64,000 nt of DNA from Geosiphon pyriformis (GCA_016748015.1 JAAOMT010000261.1:13644-77643); one strand, 5' to 3'; shown: positions 33,597 to 45,372, counted from the stretch's first letter. Made by a program: numbers and translations. Notes: generated from the sequence alone by a model not told the origin.

Positions 33597-35376
33597 TTGG
33601 TGCTCTCCCACGGAAATAACACAGCAACAACAAAATTCAAAGTGGTAATCACATCAAACACAACAACACTAGAGTATTATCAGTTAATTTACACCCACTG
33701 CAAGCAAAGATTCAACATCCCAGACGGAATTGAAGTTATCAAGAAATCAGTATACCAATACATTGAAAACCACATCAACAATTATCTTTTTGGAAACTAC
33801 AACATTTCAAAAGTCAGAAACAACCTCTACAATAATTTAGTATACTATTCACAATTGGGAACAGAAAACCTAAACAGTGAAGCACTTGCTACCTATTTTC
33901 AAGAACTTAATTTTAACATTATTGAGTATTGTGAAAAAAAATACCCAGTACAGTCTCAATACTCTATTGACTTTGAATCAGAGACAGAAACAAGCAACAA
34001 AGGCAAACAAAAATTGAAACAATACTCAAAAACCACTCCAAACACTCCAATACTACAAAAGACAACTGCTAAACATTTGTAAACACCTGAACAAGGAACC
34101 AGTGTCAAATTACCACTTTTTATTACACCATTTCCAATTTCACTTGCTCAGCCACAAACACTAAGTTCACCACTTAATTGTTTCTTCAGACCAGAAGATT
34201 TTTAGTCACCTAGAAATCCTACTCAATAGCAGGAACCAATATTAACAAGTGCCAATATTATTGATTACTTACAGAAAAACAAAAGTAATCATTCAGAGAG
34301 TCTGGAAAGTGAAGAAACTCAACTGCTTATATTGCAAAGATTCCAGAATTTACTGGTAAAGATAATAATACCAGTCTTCAAGAATGGCTTGAAAAAGTTC
34401 AAAAAACAGGAGATGCAAATGGTTGGACTGCAGCAAAAATGCTCAAAGCAATCCCATACTTCCTCCAAAGAACTGCAAGAGAATAGTTTGAAAATTTAGG
34501 AGAACTTTTTGAAAACTGGCAAGCATTCAAAGATGCTTTCTTACAACAATTCACTGACAACAATACCTCTATCACTCTCCGCAATTGCTTTTGCAATATT
34601 AAACAAGAAACATTTGAGACTATTATGACTTATCTTGGGAGATTCAACAAACTTCTTTGACAAATTTGACAATTAGAAACCAATGACTACTATTCTGATG
34701 CCCAGATTTTGGATTAGTTTATAGCAGGACTAAAAGACAAATTGATTAAAAAAGTCTGTCCACATGTACCAGCAGACTTAGCAACTGCCATTAGACATGC
34801 AAAAAACTATGAAATGGCAATGGAAGAAGCAAACTACACCAAACTTGTAAACTTAACTATTGGAAAAACCAGCTCAGCAGCTGAAGAGAAAATAGACCAA
34901 CTCACAAAAAAGGTTGAAAACTACTTTACAAACCAACAACAACAGCAGCAACCCCAAAGATATTAATCACCACAATAATGCAACCAAAACAACTTTGGAT
35001 TACCATCCAACAACCAATCTCAAAGTTGTCATTATTGTGGGATCTCAGGATACTGGAAACGAGATTGTAGGAAATTACAGAGAGACCAACAAAACAGAAG
35101 TAATTAACATTATCCTTTACCACAACAATCTTATTACCAACTTCTACCACCAACTTATTATTTACCAAGACCACAAAATCAAAACAGTTACTATTAACCA
35201 GTTCTACAACCAATACAGCAACAATATCAGCAATCTTTACCAATTCAGCAATATCAGACACCATTCACTCAACAATATTAAGTACCAGCCAGAAGATTGG
35301 TTCAACATAATCTATTCATATTCCAAAATCAATTTTAGAATAACAACAACAGAATCAACCCAAATAACCAGTTGAT
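33597..35376 (+). pseudogene. Gypsy-C gag
   Basis: Residues like those of gypsy-C2 gag: YQLIYTHCKQRFNIPDG, FGNYNISKVRNNL, a polar linker, the capsid core EWLEKVQKTGDANGW..A.MLKAIPYFLQ (34380-34470), ADLATAIRHAKNYE, a Gln run at 34934-34951, and the knuckle CHYCGISGYWKRDC at 35027-35068, where the zinc-binding His is Tyr. Stops at W and Q codons and one frameshift near 34325. Confidence 0.85.
33598..33613 (+). other. Primer-binding site of gypsy-C
   Basis: TGGTGCTCTCCCACGG begins two bases after the 5' LTR and starts with TGG, complementary to a tRNA CCA end. Gypsy-B uses a different sequence after the same first six bases (TGGTGCTTCCTGTGAG). The tRNA cannot be named from here. Confidence 0.75.
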
Positions 35377-35639
35377 TCCTCGAAATTCTGGTCAGCAAAG
35401 ACCCAATCACTATCACATTCAATCCAGTTATCTTACAATGTCTGAAAAATCGGATTTTCAACAAACTGCACTTTCTGAAGATGAAGTTACAGCACCAAGA
35501 TCAAATCCTTCCAACAACAACACTATTCTATCAGCCCAAATTGCCCAAAATGCTAACCTTTTAGATATATTTTCATTCAAATTTAAAGCCAATGAATCAC
35601 CATTTTTGCTTAGTAATACAGCAGCTAATGAACAAAAAG

Positions 35640-36090
35640 CTATCACTGCCATGTACACTGAAGCTACAGTAGAAAAAAAACCCATTTGACTAATTTTAGA
35701 TAGTAGATCAGCTGGAAGTATTATTACCTACCAGTTAATACAACATCTTCAAAGAACTGTTGACAGACCAGCCCAAACTGTAATTGTTACAGCAGATAGT
35801 ATGAAAAAGACACCAGTAAAAAAAATTGACAATTTCCTATTCACTATTGATAAAATCACCATTCCAGTCAAAGTTCTAGTCATAGATGCACCCCAATATC
35901 AAGCTTTGGTCAGAAATTATTGGCTTCTTAAGGCCAATGCAAACTTGAACTGGGAAACTCAGGAATTAAAAATCTCATATCAAGAACAATACACCATAGT
36001 ACCTGTTACTTGTGGTACTTTCAACAAACAATTAGAAAAAGCCTCAGTATTTGAATTTGAAGAGAAGAAAGAAATGCTACTCACTGAAAC
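35640..36090 (+). pseudogene. Gypsy-C retropepsin
   Basis: LILDSRSAGSIITYQLIQHL is the active-site region, with the catalytic Gly of D-S-G replaced by Arg; then VIVTADSMKKTP, VLVIDAPQYQALV and ANLNWETQELKISY. A TGA interrupts just before the active site. The fold is that of retroviral aspartic proteases. Confidence 0.82.
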
Positions 36091-36226
36091 CTACATGGCT
36101 TTTAAATCAACATCCAATTGGGCTGAAGAAACAGAACAAGAGATTTTTGAAGAATCAAGAGGATGGAAGAAAGTTAGATATTCCATACCAGAATCATGAA
36201 AAGAACCATCATACATTTCACTAAAA

Positions 36227-36475
36227 TGCAAAGATTGCAAAAAGAAGTTTTTATCTATGGAAGTCTGTATTTCTCTAGAAGAGAAATATGAAACTTGCAC
36301 TTGCTACTTCTGCAAAGCATGCCATAAAGAATGATTTGGATTTCCAAAGAGAAGTGGAAAATGGGACAACACACCTTGTCTTACTTGTGAAAATATGCTA
36401 CCAGAAGAATACAACTGAATTGATGTTGCAATGAGAAGAAAAGTATGTGATCAAACCTGTCAATATGCTCTATCA
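36227..36475 (+). pseudogene. Gypsy-C Cys-rich (zinc-binding-like) domain
   Basis: Between protease and dUTPase: CKDCKKKFLSMEVC, CTCYFCKACHKE, a conserved FP(K/E)R.GKWDN motif, CLTCENMLP and CDQTCQYAL. About eleven Cys in CxxC pairs suggest a structural zinc domain. The same domain appears in gypsy-B (43.8-44.5 kb) and gypsy-D (61.3-61.5 kb). Two TGA codons fall at positions that look like Trp. I do not recognise the family. Confidence 0.65.
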
Positions 36476-36790
36476 ATTTCGGAAAAAGTCAGAAGAAAAA
36501 CACCATTTGATGCAGCATACAACAGTACTCTCAATAAACTCTACCACTACCCTCATGATGCTGAAATGATTTTTGACTTAGCAATGGCATTAATTAATGG
36601 AGCCACACAAAAAGATGTCCACCAAATGAAAGAAGCTGAATACATTGAATATACCACAGAATTAGCTGGATTTGATTATAAAGATGAAGTAGAAACCTAC
36701 CACCAAATTGCAAGTCACACATATTCAACCCAAGAAGCTCAAATTTAACAATTAGAGCAAATAAACATTCAATTATGTAAAGAATACATC
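36476..36790 (+). pseudogene. Gypsy-C linker between Cys-rich domain and dUTPase
   Basis: Open helical, acidic stretch (EKVRRKTPFDAAYN, HYPHDAEMIFDLAM, EAEYIEYTTELAGFDY) continuing the same frame to 36748. A further Cys pair (MPCDDKWCPECYAF) follows at 36791. No known domain. Confidence 0.55.
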
Positions 36791-36949
36791 ATGCCTTGTG
36801 ATGACAAATGGTGTCCAGAATGCTATGCTTTTAGCATTCTCTTACCCAGTAAAAATGACCAGGAAGAAATCGAATTTGGGAAACCTGAAACAAAGAAAAA
36901 AATCACAACAACACCAATCTATTTTATTAAAAACCAGTCTGCTATACAA

Positions 36950-37400
36950 CTCAAATACTTTGACAACAATGGGCAAGGAATAAAACCAGAAAAAGCCCAC
37001 GAAATTGATGCAGGATATGACCTCAGATATCCTGGCAAAGACACCTTGGTTCTCCAACCAAAGTTCTTGACAAAAATCAATCTTAAAATTGCTCTTGAAA
37101 TTCCACCTGGAGCAATAGTTCAAATTACAGATCATTATTGGCAAGCAAAGGAATCAACATTAGAGGAGGAGTCATAGATGCAGGATATACTGGAAACATT
37201 ATTATCATGTTACAGAATGAAACAGACAAACTATTTAAGATTAAACATGCTAAGAAAATTGCCCAAGCAATTTACTTACTCTTAATCAACATTTTGGGTT
37301 TACAATTAGTAAAGAACAGAGAACAATTGGGAAAAAGTGAAAGAGAAACTCAAGGTTTTGGTTCAATTGGACGATTTACAGTACCAGTAAACATAGCTCT
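36950..37400 (+). pseudogene. dUTPase domain in gypsy-C pol
   Basis: All five trimeric-dUTPase motifs are in order: AGYDLRY (37010-37030), RSLLASKG (about 37128-37151, motif 2), GGVIDAGYTGN (37166-37195, motif 3), KKIAQAI (motif 4) and the Gly-rich RETQGFGSIGRF (37342-37377, motif 5). A one- to two-base frameshift near 37130 separates motifs 1 and 2. dUTPase hydrolyses dUTP, limiting uracil incorporation during reverse transcription. It lies between the Cys-rich domain and RT, where some retroviruses and retroelements also carry one in pol. Confidence 0.88.
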
Positions 37401-37559
37401 CAATACACAGAATGAATCTTACCAGATTCTTCAACTTCTCCAACTAATTACCATTTCACTTTTTAGAGAACATTACGAAATTTACACTTGCTCAAAACCC
37501 ACCACTACCCAATAAATCTTTGAATCCAATGAACAAATCTGTTTGAAGCATGAAATCTC

Positions 37560-38720
37560 AATTCTAAACGTTTATATTCCCAAAAAAATGAAAAAATTTT
37601 GAGTTATATTCTACAACCCCAATAATTATTCTATTGTCTTATTAAACAAATTAGAAATTGGAATCATATACAGCAATATCTTTCAAGATGAAAACCCTTA
37701 AATTGTCTCTAATTTCATCGAAATTGTAAGGCACACTCTACTCCCAAATCTAAATATCATTTCCACCACTGAAAACTACTACCTTTTAGAAGAAAAACTC
37801 TCTTGAATCAACATAGGTCCCTTAGAATCTCAACAACAAAGACAATTGAAACAATTGATAACTGAATTTGCAAATATATTTGCAAAAGACAACAATGATC
37901 TGGGAAAAACTGATATTGTTCAACATCAGATCCACACAGGAGATGCTTCACCAAAATGACAACAAGCCTATCAAGTTTCATCTGCCAGCCACCAATTTAT
38001 CAGAGAAAAAGTCCAAAGAATGCTCAATAATAGATTAATTCAACCATCAAAAAGTCCATGGGCCTTACCAGTAGTTTTAATTAAAAAGAAAAACGGAAAA
38101 ATCAGATTCTGTGTTAATTACAGACAATTGAATAGCATTACAATTGGAGATGTTTATCTTCTTCCAAGAATTGATAACATGCTAGATGCTTTAGGAAAAG
38201 CCAAGTTCTTTTCAACTTTAGACTTGAAAAGTGGATACTGTCAAGTCAAAATAGACCCAAAAAATAGACCCAAAACAGCATTCACCACTCAAGAAAGAAA
38301 CTATGAGTTCAATGTTATGTCTTTTGAATTCTGCAATGCACCAGCAACATTTCAGTAACTCATAGATGTTGTATATGAAAGACTCTTGTGGCAATCAGTA
38401 GTTGTCTATCTTGATAACACTAATGTATACTCACTGAGCTTTGAAGCCCACCTTATTTACCTGTGAGAAGTTTTTCAACAATTATAGAAAGCAGAATTAA
38501 AATTAAATATTGAGAAATGTCACTTTAGAAAAACAAGCTTAATCTTTTTTGGACACATTGTGAGCAAAGATGGAGTCAAACCAAATCCTAGAACAATCAG
38601 TGCTGTCAAAAACTTCTAAACTTCCAAAAATACTACAGAGCTATGAGGATTTGTAAGATTAGTCTTCTACTATCGAAAATTCATTAAAAAATTCTCAGAA
38701 ATTGCCAAACCACTCAATTA
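37560..38720 (+). pseudogene. Gypsy-C reverse transcriptase
   Basis: QHQIHTGDASP, then WALPVVLIKKKNGKIRFCVNYRQLN, LLPRIDNMLDAL, FFSTLDLKSGY, TAFTTQERNYEFNVM, and the catalytic box as YLDN (38407-38418; second Asp changed to Asn). The thumb (FGHIVSKDGVKPNP) and YYRKF region follow. Stops at 38356 (Q) and 38464, 38643 (W/R). The upstream linker at 37560-37860 is poorly conserved. Confidence 0.88.
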
Positions 38721-38729
38721 TCTTACTAA

Positions 38730-39220
38730 CAAAAATGTGCCATACAAATGGACAGAAGAACAACAAAAAGCTTTTGAAATCCTCAAAACAAGATTGATAA
38801 TAGCCTCAGTTTTTGCTTACCTAGACTTTAACAAATGGTTCCAACTAGCCACTGATGCTTCACACATAGCTTTTGGTGCCATCCTATCACAATTGGATGA
38901 AAATAGCCAAAAACAAGTTATTGCTTATGCTAGTAGAACACTCAAACCAACAGAACTCAAATATGGCTCAACTGAATTAGAAGTGGCTGCAGTCATCTGG
39001 CTCTTAAACATTTTCAACAATATCTGAAGAATGGAAAAGAATTTAACATTATAACTGACAATATTGGTCTCAAATGGCTTAATAAAAAGAAAACTGAACA
39101 AAGTGCCAAACAGTTTCAATAAAATAACTTCCTAGCAGACTATAGATATATTGTACACCACAAACCAGAAAAACTACACACCAATGTTGATAGCCTTTCA
39201 AGAATAAGACAAGATTAATA
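38730..39220 (+). pseudogene. Gypsy-C RNase H
   Basis: YKWTEEQQKAFEIL, ATDASHIAFGAILSQ, AYASRTL, ELEVAAVIW, then a frame change near 39010 and FNIITDN, HHKPEKL and NVDSLSR. The DASG box reads DASH. Confidence 0.85.
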
Positions 39221-39275
39221 CCAACAACAATTCCACCACAACTTACCAACCTACTAACAAAATAACCAAACAACA

Positions 39276-40656
39276 ATGAATTTCAGAAACTACAGCAATC
39301 TTAAAAACTATTTGGAAACCTTTACCATGCCAGAAAATTGGTTTTCAGGTAAAAAACATTGTTTACAACACCAATCAAAACAATATTTCATATATCACAA
39401 CAAAATTTATTATAAAAATCGCAAAAATCTAAATCAATCATTCAGATTAGTACAAGAAAAGAAAAAAGAAACAATTTTATACAACATGTACACAAATCCG
39501 TCTTCAGCACACTTGAGAAGAGATGGAACAATTCAAAAAACTCTTGAACATTATTTTTGGCCTCACATGCAAAAAAACATTTGATAATATATAGAATCTT
39601 GTGATAGTTGTCAAAAAAGAGAAAGAATTCACCACACAAAATTTTTAAATCCAATCAAAGTTGGACAACCTTTTAACAGAGTTGGAATTGATCTAGTTGG
39701 ACCATTACTTATCACAACTCAAGGAAATTGTTATATTGCAGTTGCAGTAGATTATCTTACCAAATGGCCTAAAGCTAGAGTCATCCAAAGAGCAGATGCA
39801 AAATCAGTGGCAAATTTTATCTATGAAGACATTATTTGTAGACATGGATGCCCAATTGAACTTTTATCTGATTAAGGAACACATTTTGTAAACAACTTGA
39901 TACAAAAAATTTGTGAACAATTCAATGTCAAAAGACCTCTATTATCACCTTATCATCCTCAAACAAATGGACTTGTAAAACATTTCAACAGAACATTGTG
40001 TGAATCTTTAGCCAAAGTCTCAACAGATTTTGAGTAGGAATAGGATATCTTTATTTCATCAGTGTTAATAGCATACAGAACACTAAAACAAGATACTACA
40101 AAACACACATTATTTGATCTTACTTATAGAAGGATAGCAATATTACCAATTAATTTCACAGTGAAAACATATCAAGTACAACCAATTAATGAAAAAAACT
40201 TCCAAGAAACACTCCAAAAAAGAGCCTACACTCTTCTTAGCACATTAAAAGAAAAGAGACACATAGCAGCCACTCATATTGAACAAGCCCTACAAAAAAA
40301 AAAACATGACAACAAACTGCCACCAGTTACCAATGAATTTAAGGTTGGGAATAAAGTTCTCTTACACAGAACTAAGGCTAAAAAACAATGGAGTGGAAAA
40401 TTTGAACATAAATAGGATGGACCATTTTATATCCACGAAATTTTAGGCAATGGATCATACAAGTTAAGACTTGATAACAAAGTACTAGTAAAAGTTGCAC
40501 ATGGAGATAGATTGAAACACTATTATTCCAGAAACAATTCTGAACCATTAATTCCACAAATTGGTACACATTCCCCTTTAGTTAATCCTGAAGATATTCC
40601 CCAAAATTTAGAACCAATAGTTATAATAAAACAACAAAACTTGAACACTTAATTTA
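39276..40656 (+). pseudogene. Gypsy-C integrase
   Basis: Zinc domain NMYTNPSSAHL.R.GTIQKTL and CDSCQKRE; core GIDLVGPL, LLSD*GTHF (stop at the Gln codon), NGLVKHFNRTL where the catalytic Glu is Lys; YRTLKQDTTKHTLFDL; C-terminal GNKVLLHRTKAKKQWSGKFEH and LGNGSYKLRLDNK. Ends at TAA after NLNT. Stops at 39584 and near 40037-40043. Confidence 0.87.
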
Positions 40657-40808
40657 ATATTTATAATAATCTCTTTAAAAATATAGACAAAATATAAAAC
40701 AAAAATAGTAAATAATTACAAGAAACATTCAAACCAAAAACAAATAAAAACTTTATATCCAAAAATAAATTTTTTTATTCTTTTTCTTTATTAATTAGTC
40801 ATTTTATC

Positions 40809-41514
40809 ATGATTATTTCCCGAAATATTCAACAAATATCCCAAAAATTAATGTTAACCTTGAAAACACTTCCTGATTTATCCATAACAATTAATGGAAG
40901 TCAAATTAATTACATTCAGAAAAAAACCACAGCCCCAGTAGTAAATAATTCTCAGAACTATCACTCCTATAGAAAAAAAACAAGAAGTCACTCTGGAAAT
41001 AGATTACCAGAACTTTTGAAGCAAGTATTGAAAGAAAATCTTTTAATTGCCTTTATTGACACCCTACCAAATGCCACATTACAACAAAAACTTCTATTCC
41101 TTAATGAACAGAACAATGAATATATCTCTATATATAGATATTTTCATATTGGAAAAACACTTTATGAATGAAAACTGGAATTTGAAGCAACCAACATCAC
41201 TCCTAAGACTGTATAAAAACAAATTCACAATGAATTTAAGGCAGCAGCTGGCTCAACAAACACTTGCTACAAGCTTAGAGCAGCTTTTAGATTCTATGAT
41301 TTGTTCAATACTTGTGAAAATGTTCTACAAAATCCAATACTGCAACCAATAAAAGTTTAATATATTGGCAAACTCACAGAACTGAAATTTCAACAATTTT
41401 CAGACCAAATCACTTCAATTATTTTGGACCACTATCTTGACATCACAGATAGTGCTTGGACTTCAACGGAGCTCAGTCTTGAGAAGAAGATTATGTTACC
41501 AGTAGAATTTTAGC
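40809..41514 (+). pseudogene. Gypsy-C ORF3 (env-position gene)
   Basis: ATG 40809; MIISRNIQQISQKLML, INYIQKK, LPELLKQVLKEN, RYFHIGKTLYE, TELKFQQFSDQITSIILDHYLDITDS, STELSLEKKIMLPVEF. Ends inside the 3' LTR (starts 41494). Stops at 41169 (W/R), about 41215 and 41358. Collinear with 1203-1922. Function unknown; no hydrophobic anchor seen. Confidence 0.75.
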
Positions 41515-42461
41515 TATTAATTAACATGAAATTATTTTCATAATTCTTATTATTAAGTAACATATTATTATTATTTCGATTATCACTTATTAATTAGCCA
41601 AATTATCAAATATTATTACTCAATCAATAATCCAATTTGTACTATAGAAATTAAGATAATTAAATTACACAATACCCTGAACTATTTAATATAGTCAAAA
41701 TTTGCCGAAATTAATGAAAAAATCGCTAAAATAATCAATAATTTGTAGAAATAACTTGTAGTTTGCTGAAATATATCTTTAGTTCACCCAAATTATAGAA
41801 AAAAGAAAAGTGCAAGTTCAAAGACTAGTACTACAACAAGTTGTATAAAAGAAGAGCTTTTTTCTTCAAAAAAATATATTTTTGCATAGTATCTTACCAT
41901 AGTATCTTACTTTAGATATCTTAATTGAAACAAATCACCTTTTACAAAATCAAATAAAAATTAAATATTCAAAAACCAAATTCTTAAATTATTACACTTG
42001 AAATTTCCTCAACACAACTAACGTTTTGAAATTAATTAGCTACCAATTTCAATAAACTGTTAATGACTCTAGGCCTGGATAGAAAACGTTTCCCTTAATA
42101 AAATTCTATTTCTTTTATATTTTTTTTATTTTCTTTTATTTTCTTATTACAATCATTAAGGTAGCCTACAGACAAGATTTCTGTAGAAGAGTTGACTTTC
42201 ACAGTAAAGTAACTACACATTTTAGTGAGCTTCCAGATGAGCAATTCCTGGGAAAGAGTTGATGTTTACTACAACATAACTACACAAAGTAACTGGCACA
42301 GAATTGGTCATTCTACTTATAAGCTCAGCAGTTCAAATTATAGGAGATAATTTGAAGATAAATTCAGTTACTGGAAGTCCAACTACTTTCTAGAAACGTG
42401 AATTCACAGCAAATTAACATTACCAACATTTAAAAAAAAAGACCAAAAACCTCCAGTAACA
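41494..42461 (+). repeat. LTR-C, 3' LTR of gypsy-C (968 bp)
   Basis: TGTTACCAGTAGAATTTT to CTCCAGTAACA. Preceded by the polypurine-like GAGAAGAAGA. Retains one more U3 repeat unit than the 5' LTR. Followed by the second CTGT. Confidence 0.92.
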
Positions 42462-42465
42462 CTGT

Positions 42466-42960
42466 CTAAGTCTAAAGTTGAGAACCATTTCTTTTCTTCA
42501 AAAGCATCAAAAAGTTCTTGGATTTTTGGAATTGGGTAGCTATCTCCTTTTGTTACTCTATTAAGTTTTTGGTAATCCACACAAAAGCATATTTTCTCAT
42601 TTTTTTTATGGATTAATACCCTGGTAACAACCATGAACTCATTAATGGTTGAATTAACTTGTTGTTTAACATCCAGTTGATTTTTTGTTGAATGATTTCA
42701 TGGCTGGCTGGTGGTACTTGGTATGCTCTCTGTTTAATTGACATTGTATCTTCAGTTTTTATCTGATGTTAGATAATATCAGTTCTGCCAAATTTATTTT
42801 TGCTGGCAAAAATGTCATTGAAATTGTTGAGTAATATCTTAAGTTGCATATGTTGTAGTGAGTCTAGATTTTCCAAGTTCATCTGTTTCAATTGTTCTGG
42901 TTGGAGCAGATAATATTCTTCTTATCTATATATTGTTTGAGATATGATATTTACATATTC
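42466..42960 (-). pseudogene. Gypsy-B RT, N-terminal half
   Basis: Minus-strand reading: QHQIKTEDTMSIKQRAYQVPP, NNKLIQP, KICFCVDYQKLN, YPIPKIQELFDAF, KKWFSTLDLDS, broken by gypsy-C at 42462. Its continuation is at 32640. Confidence 0.85.
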
Positions 42961-43289
42961 ACACAGTTGTGGAAAATCTGGAATGGTATTTGGCAGTTGG
43001 TCTTTAATTTCAGTGGTTAAATATCCAATAGTGGTTCCTTCTGGTATCTCAATGATGTCTCCTGTATTGTTGTAAATGGGAATTTTGATGTAATCATAGT
43101 TCTTGGCTGGTATGTATAGATTGACTAATCTAATCTTTTTTGATTCACAAAGTATTGCTTCTGTCTTAAAAATCTGAACTTAATTCTTTACTTTTCTCTT
43201 TATAACTACCATGTACTAGTCATATGATGGAATGAAAATTGATTGATAGAGATAATTTCTCTCTTGTCAACAATTTTTTTCTCTGCCAT

Positions 43290-43740
43290 ATTGACTGGTA
43301 TATCTATTCTACCCATGGATCCAAATCTTTGTATCTCTTTAGCTGTAATTCCTAATTTTTTTCTGTTTCTTACTAATACTAATTGAGCTATTTTAATCAG
43401 AGACAGAAATATTGTCTGTGCTATCTTTTTATTTGGCTCTATGATATATTCTTTTTCTGAGTCATTTTATAGCATTGCAATAATATTTTCTATATATTCT
43501 GCATCAATTATTTCTCTTCTGATGTTAATCTCTTTTTTCACTAAATTATTTCTGGATGTTAACTGAACCATTGTTGTTGCTGGAATTTTCAGTGCTACTT
43601 TTAGATCAATACAGATGTGTGAATATGATTCTAATTTGATGACATTTTTTCCCAAATATCTCAAATTAAACTTTACATTGGTATCATGTGTGCATTTTGA
43701 CATAATATCTTCATTATTATTACTGAACTATCTTAATTTC
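43290..43740 (-). pseudogene. dUTPase domain in gypsy-B pol
   Basis: Minus-strand motifs: FNLRYLGKN (motif 1), TSRNNLVKKEIN (motif 2), REIIDAEYIENI (motif 3, GGVIDAGY.GN changed by G-to-A), KKIAQTI (motif 4), KEIQRFGSMGR (motif 5). Same position as in gypsy-C, so the domain was present in the common ancestor of B and C. Degraded at catalytic Gly residues. Confidence 0.8.
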
Positions 43741-43789
43741 TGCTCTTTGGTAAGGTCAGAGAGCACAATATATTGTTTGGAGTTTGAAT

Positions 43790-44520
43790 GGTAATTCCAA
43801 TTTAAATATGCAGCTGTTGATTGGTTTGTCTTCCTCTGGAATTGTGTAGATTATGCATGGTGGTGGATTGTAGATGAGATTACACTTATTACAATATTGG
43901 AAGTCACATGAAATCAAATAGTGGTCACATAATTAAGTGTTGATTTCTTCTAAGTATTGTTTCTGTTCTTTTTTTGTTGGTGCCAGGTGTTAATAGTGCT
44001 TGTGAAATTCTTCAGGATTGTTTTCAACATTGCCAAAAATGTCAAAAGTGAGGATATATTCAGATTTAGACAGTAAAAGTGAGTTATTTTTAATTTCCAG
44101 CAGCTTACTGGTAGTGGCACCTTCTGCTTTCACACTTGCCATTCTTCAGATCTCATGTTTGTCATAAAAATATTCTTCCAATTGTTGCAATACTTTTTTC
44201 CAAATGTCATCAATAAGAGTTCTTTTGTGTATCCAGTTGTTTATTAAGATGGTATATTGGCATGTTTTATTGTATATTCCTCCATGTTAAGGAATGTTAT
44301 TCCACATTCCTTCATCAGGCAAAATGGTTCCACAAATGAGACAGGATTTGTTATTCCATTTTCCTTGTTTTTTTGGTCATTTAAATCATTTGAAGATGCA
44401 AGAACAACAATAGAATTTTGTTGTCATAAAGTATTCTTTATTGTTGCCACAGCATGTGCCCATTAATAACAATTTTTTGCCATAATTGATGCACACCAGT
44501 TTTGGTCAACAATAATTAGA
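43790..44520 (-). pseudogene. Gypsy-B Cys-rich domain and linker
   Basis: Minus-strand reading shows CCGNNKEYF, FYCCSCIFK, PKKQGKWNN, SCLICGTILPDEG, KTCQYTIL and, further on, DFQYCNKCN. These align with the Cys-rich domain of gypsy-C. Stops replace several apparent Trp codons. Confidence 0.6.
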
Positions 44521-44913
44521 TAGTTGTGATAGAATATAAGTATATGGGGTATAATTTGTAATGGTTGCTGGTGATGGCTCTTTTTCTTCTCTTTTTCTTT
44601 TTTTTTCTTGGTTTCTTCCCATTTCTAAATTGGTGTTAGTTTGTCCTGATCATTGTCAGTCCACAATGTTTGATTGTTATTCCAAGTAAGTTCTTCTTTT
44701 TGCTTTCTCTTTCTTTTGTTGTTCTATAAGGGTATGGGTGGTAGTTTGTTGTGATTGTCATTGGTCCATGAAACTTGGTAGGCTTCCCAAGTAGGTTTTT
44801 TTTTTTTTGAACTTAATCAGTGGTGCTGGGATGTGAGTAGTTTTGAAGTGACTATAAGTGACTGGTACACATATATGTTGTTCTTTCTGACTGAGTTGGA
44901 ATTCTTGTGTGGT

Positions 44914-45372
44914 CTAATCAAGCATTGCATTGGTTTTAAACAACCAATCATTGCCAACAAGTGCTTGATATTGGGTTGCTTCTATCACCAAAACTTTGAT
45001 GAATATAATGATGTCATTAACTTTAAAAAGGAATTTGTTAATTTTGCCAATAGGAGTTTTGGTTACTCCATTGGCTATAATAATTCTGGTGCTAGTAGTG
45101 CAATCAACTTGGTGACCTAATTGGTCCATAAGTTGTTATGTGATGATGCTGCCTGCTAATTTACTGTCAAGAATCAGTTTGATAGACTGACCATCAACTT
45201 TGGCATCCATGTACATTATAGTAATGAGTTTTATATCAAAGACAGCTCCACTAAAAAGAGATATTTCAGTTGGTTTCTCGATCTCAAAAGAAAAAATTGT
45301 TGCTAACAACTCATTGTTGGTAATAATTGCTGGTGAAATGTTACAGGTAATTGGTTTATGGTTTGTTTTCAA
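44914..45372 (-). pseudogene. Gypsy-B retropepsin
   Basis: IMYMDAKVDGQSIKLILDSKLAGSIIT: the active-site D-S-G reads D-S-K. Then IIIANGVTKTPIGKIN and VLVIEATQYQALVGNDWLFK. One stop after SIIT. Cut off from the Cys-rich domain by a degraded spacer (44520-44910). Confidence 0.8.

Larger units (their letters stand above)
32645..42461 (+). mobile_element. Gypsy-C: complete-length Ty3/gypsy element nested in gypsy-B
   Basis: 9817 bp. 5' LTR 32645-33595, PBS 33598-33613, gag, protease, Cys-rich domain, dUTPase, RT, RNase H, integrase, ORF3, 3' LTR 41494-42461. Perfect CTGT duplication at 32641-32644 and 42462-42465. The LTR pair differs at several percent of sites, mainly transitions, and the 5' LTR lacks part of the 20-bp array. 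Stops and frameshifts in every gene. Confidence 0.93.

Noticed and set aside
36190-36420. TGA read as tryptophan (alternative genetic code)
   Set aside because: Many TGA codons fall at apparent Trp positions in gypsy and LINE genes, but TAG and TAA also replace Trp and Gln codons in the same elements, and both host genes read normally with standard stops. Simple TGG-to-TGA/TAG transitions explain it.
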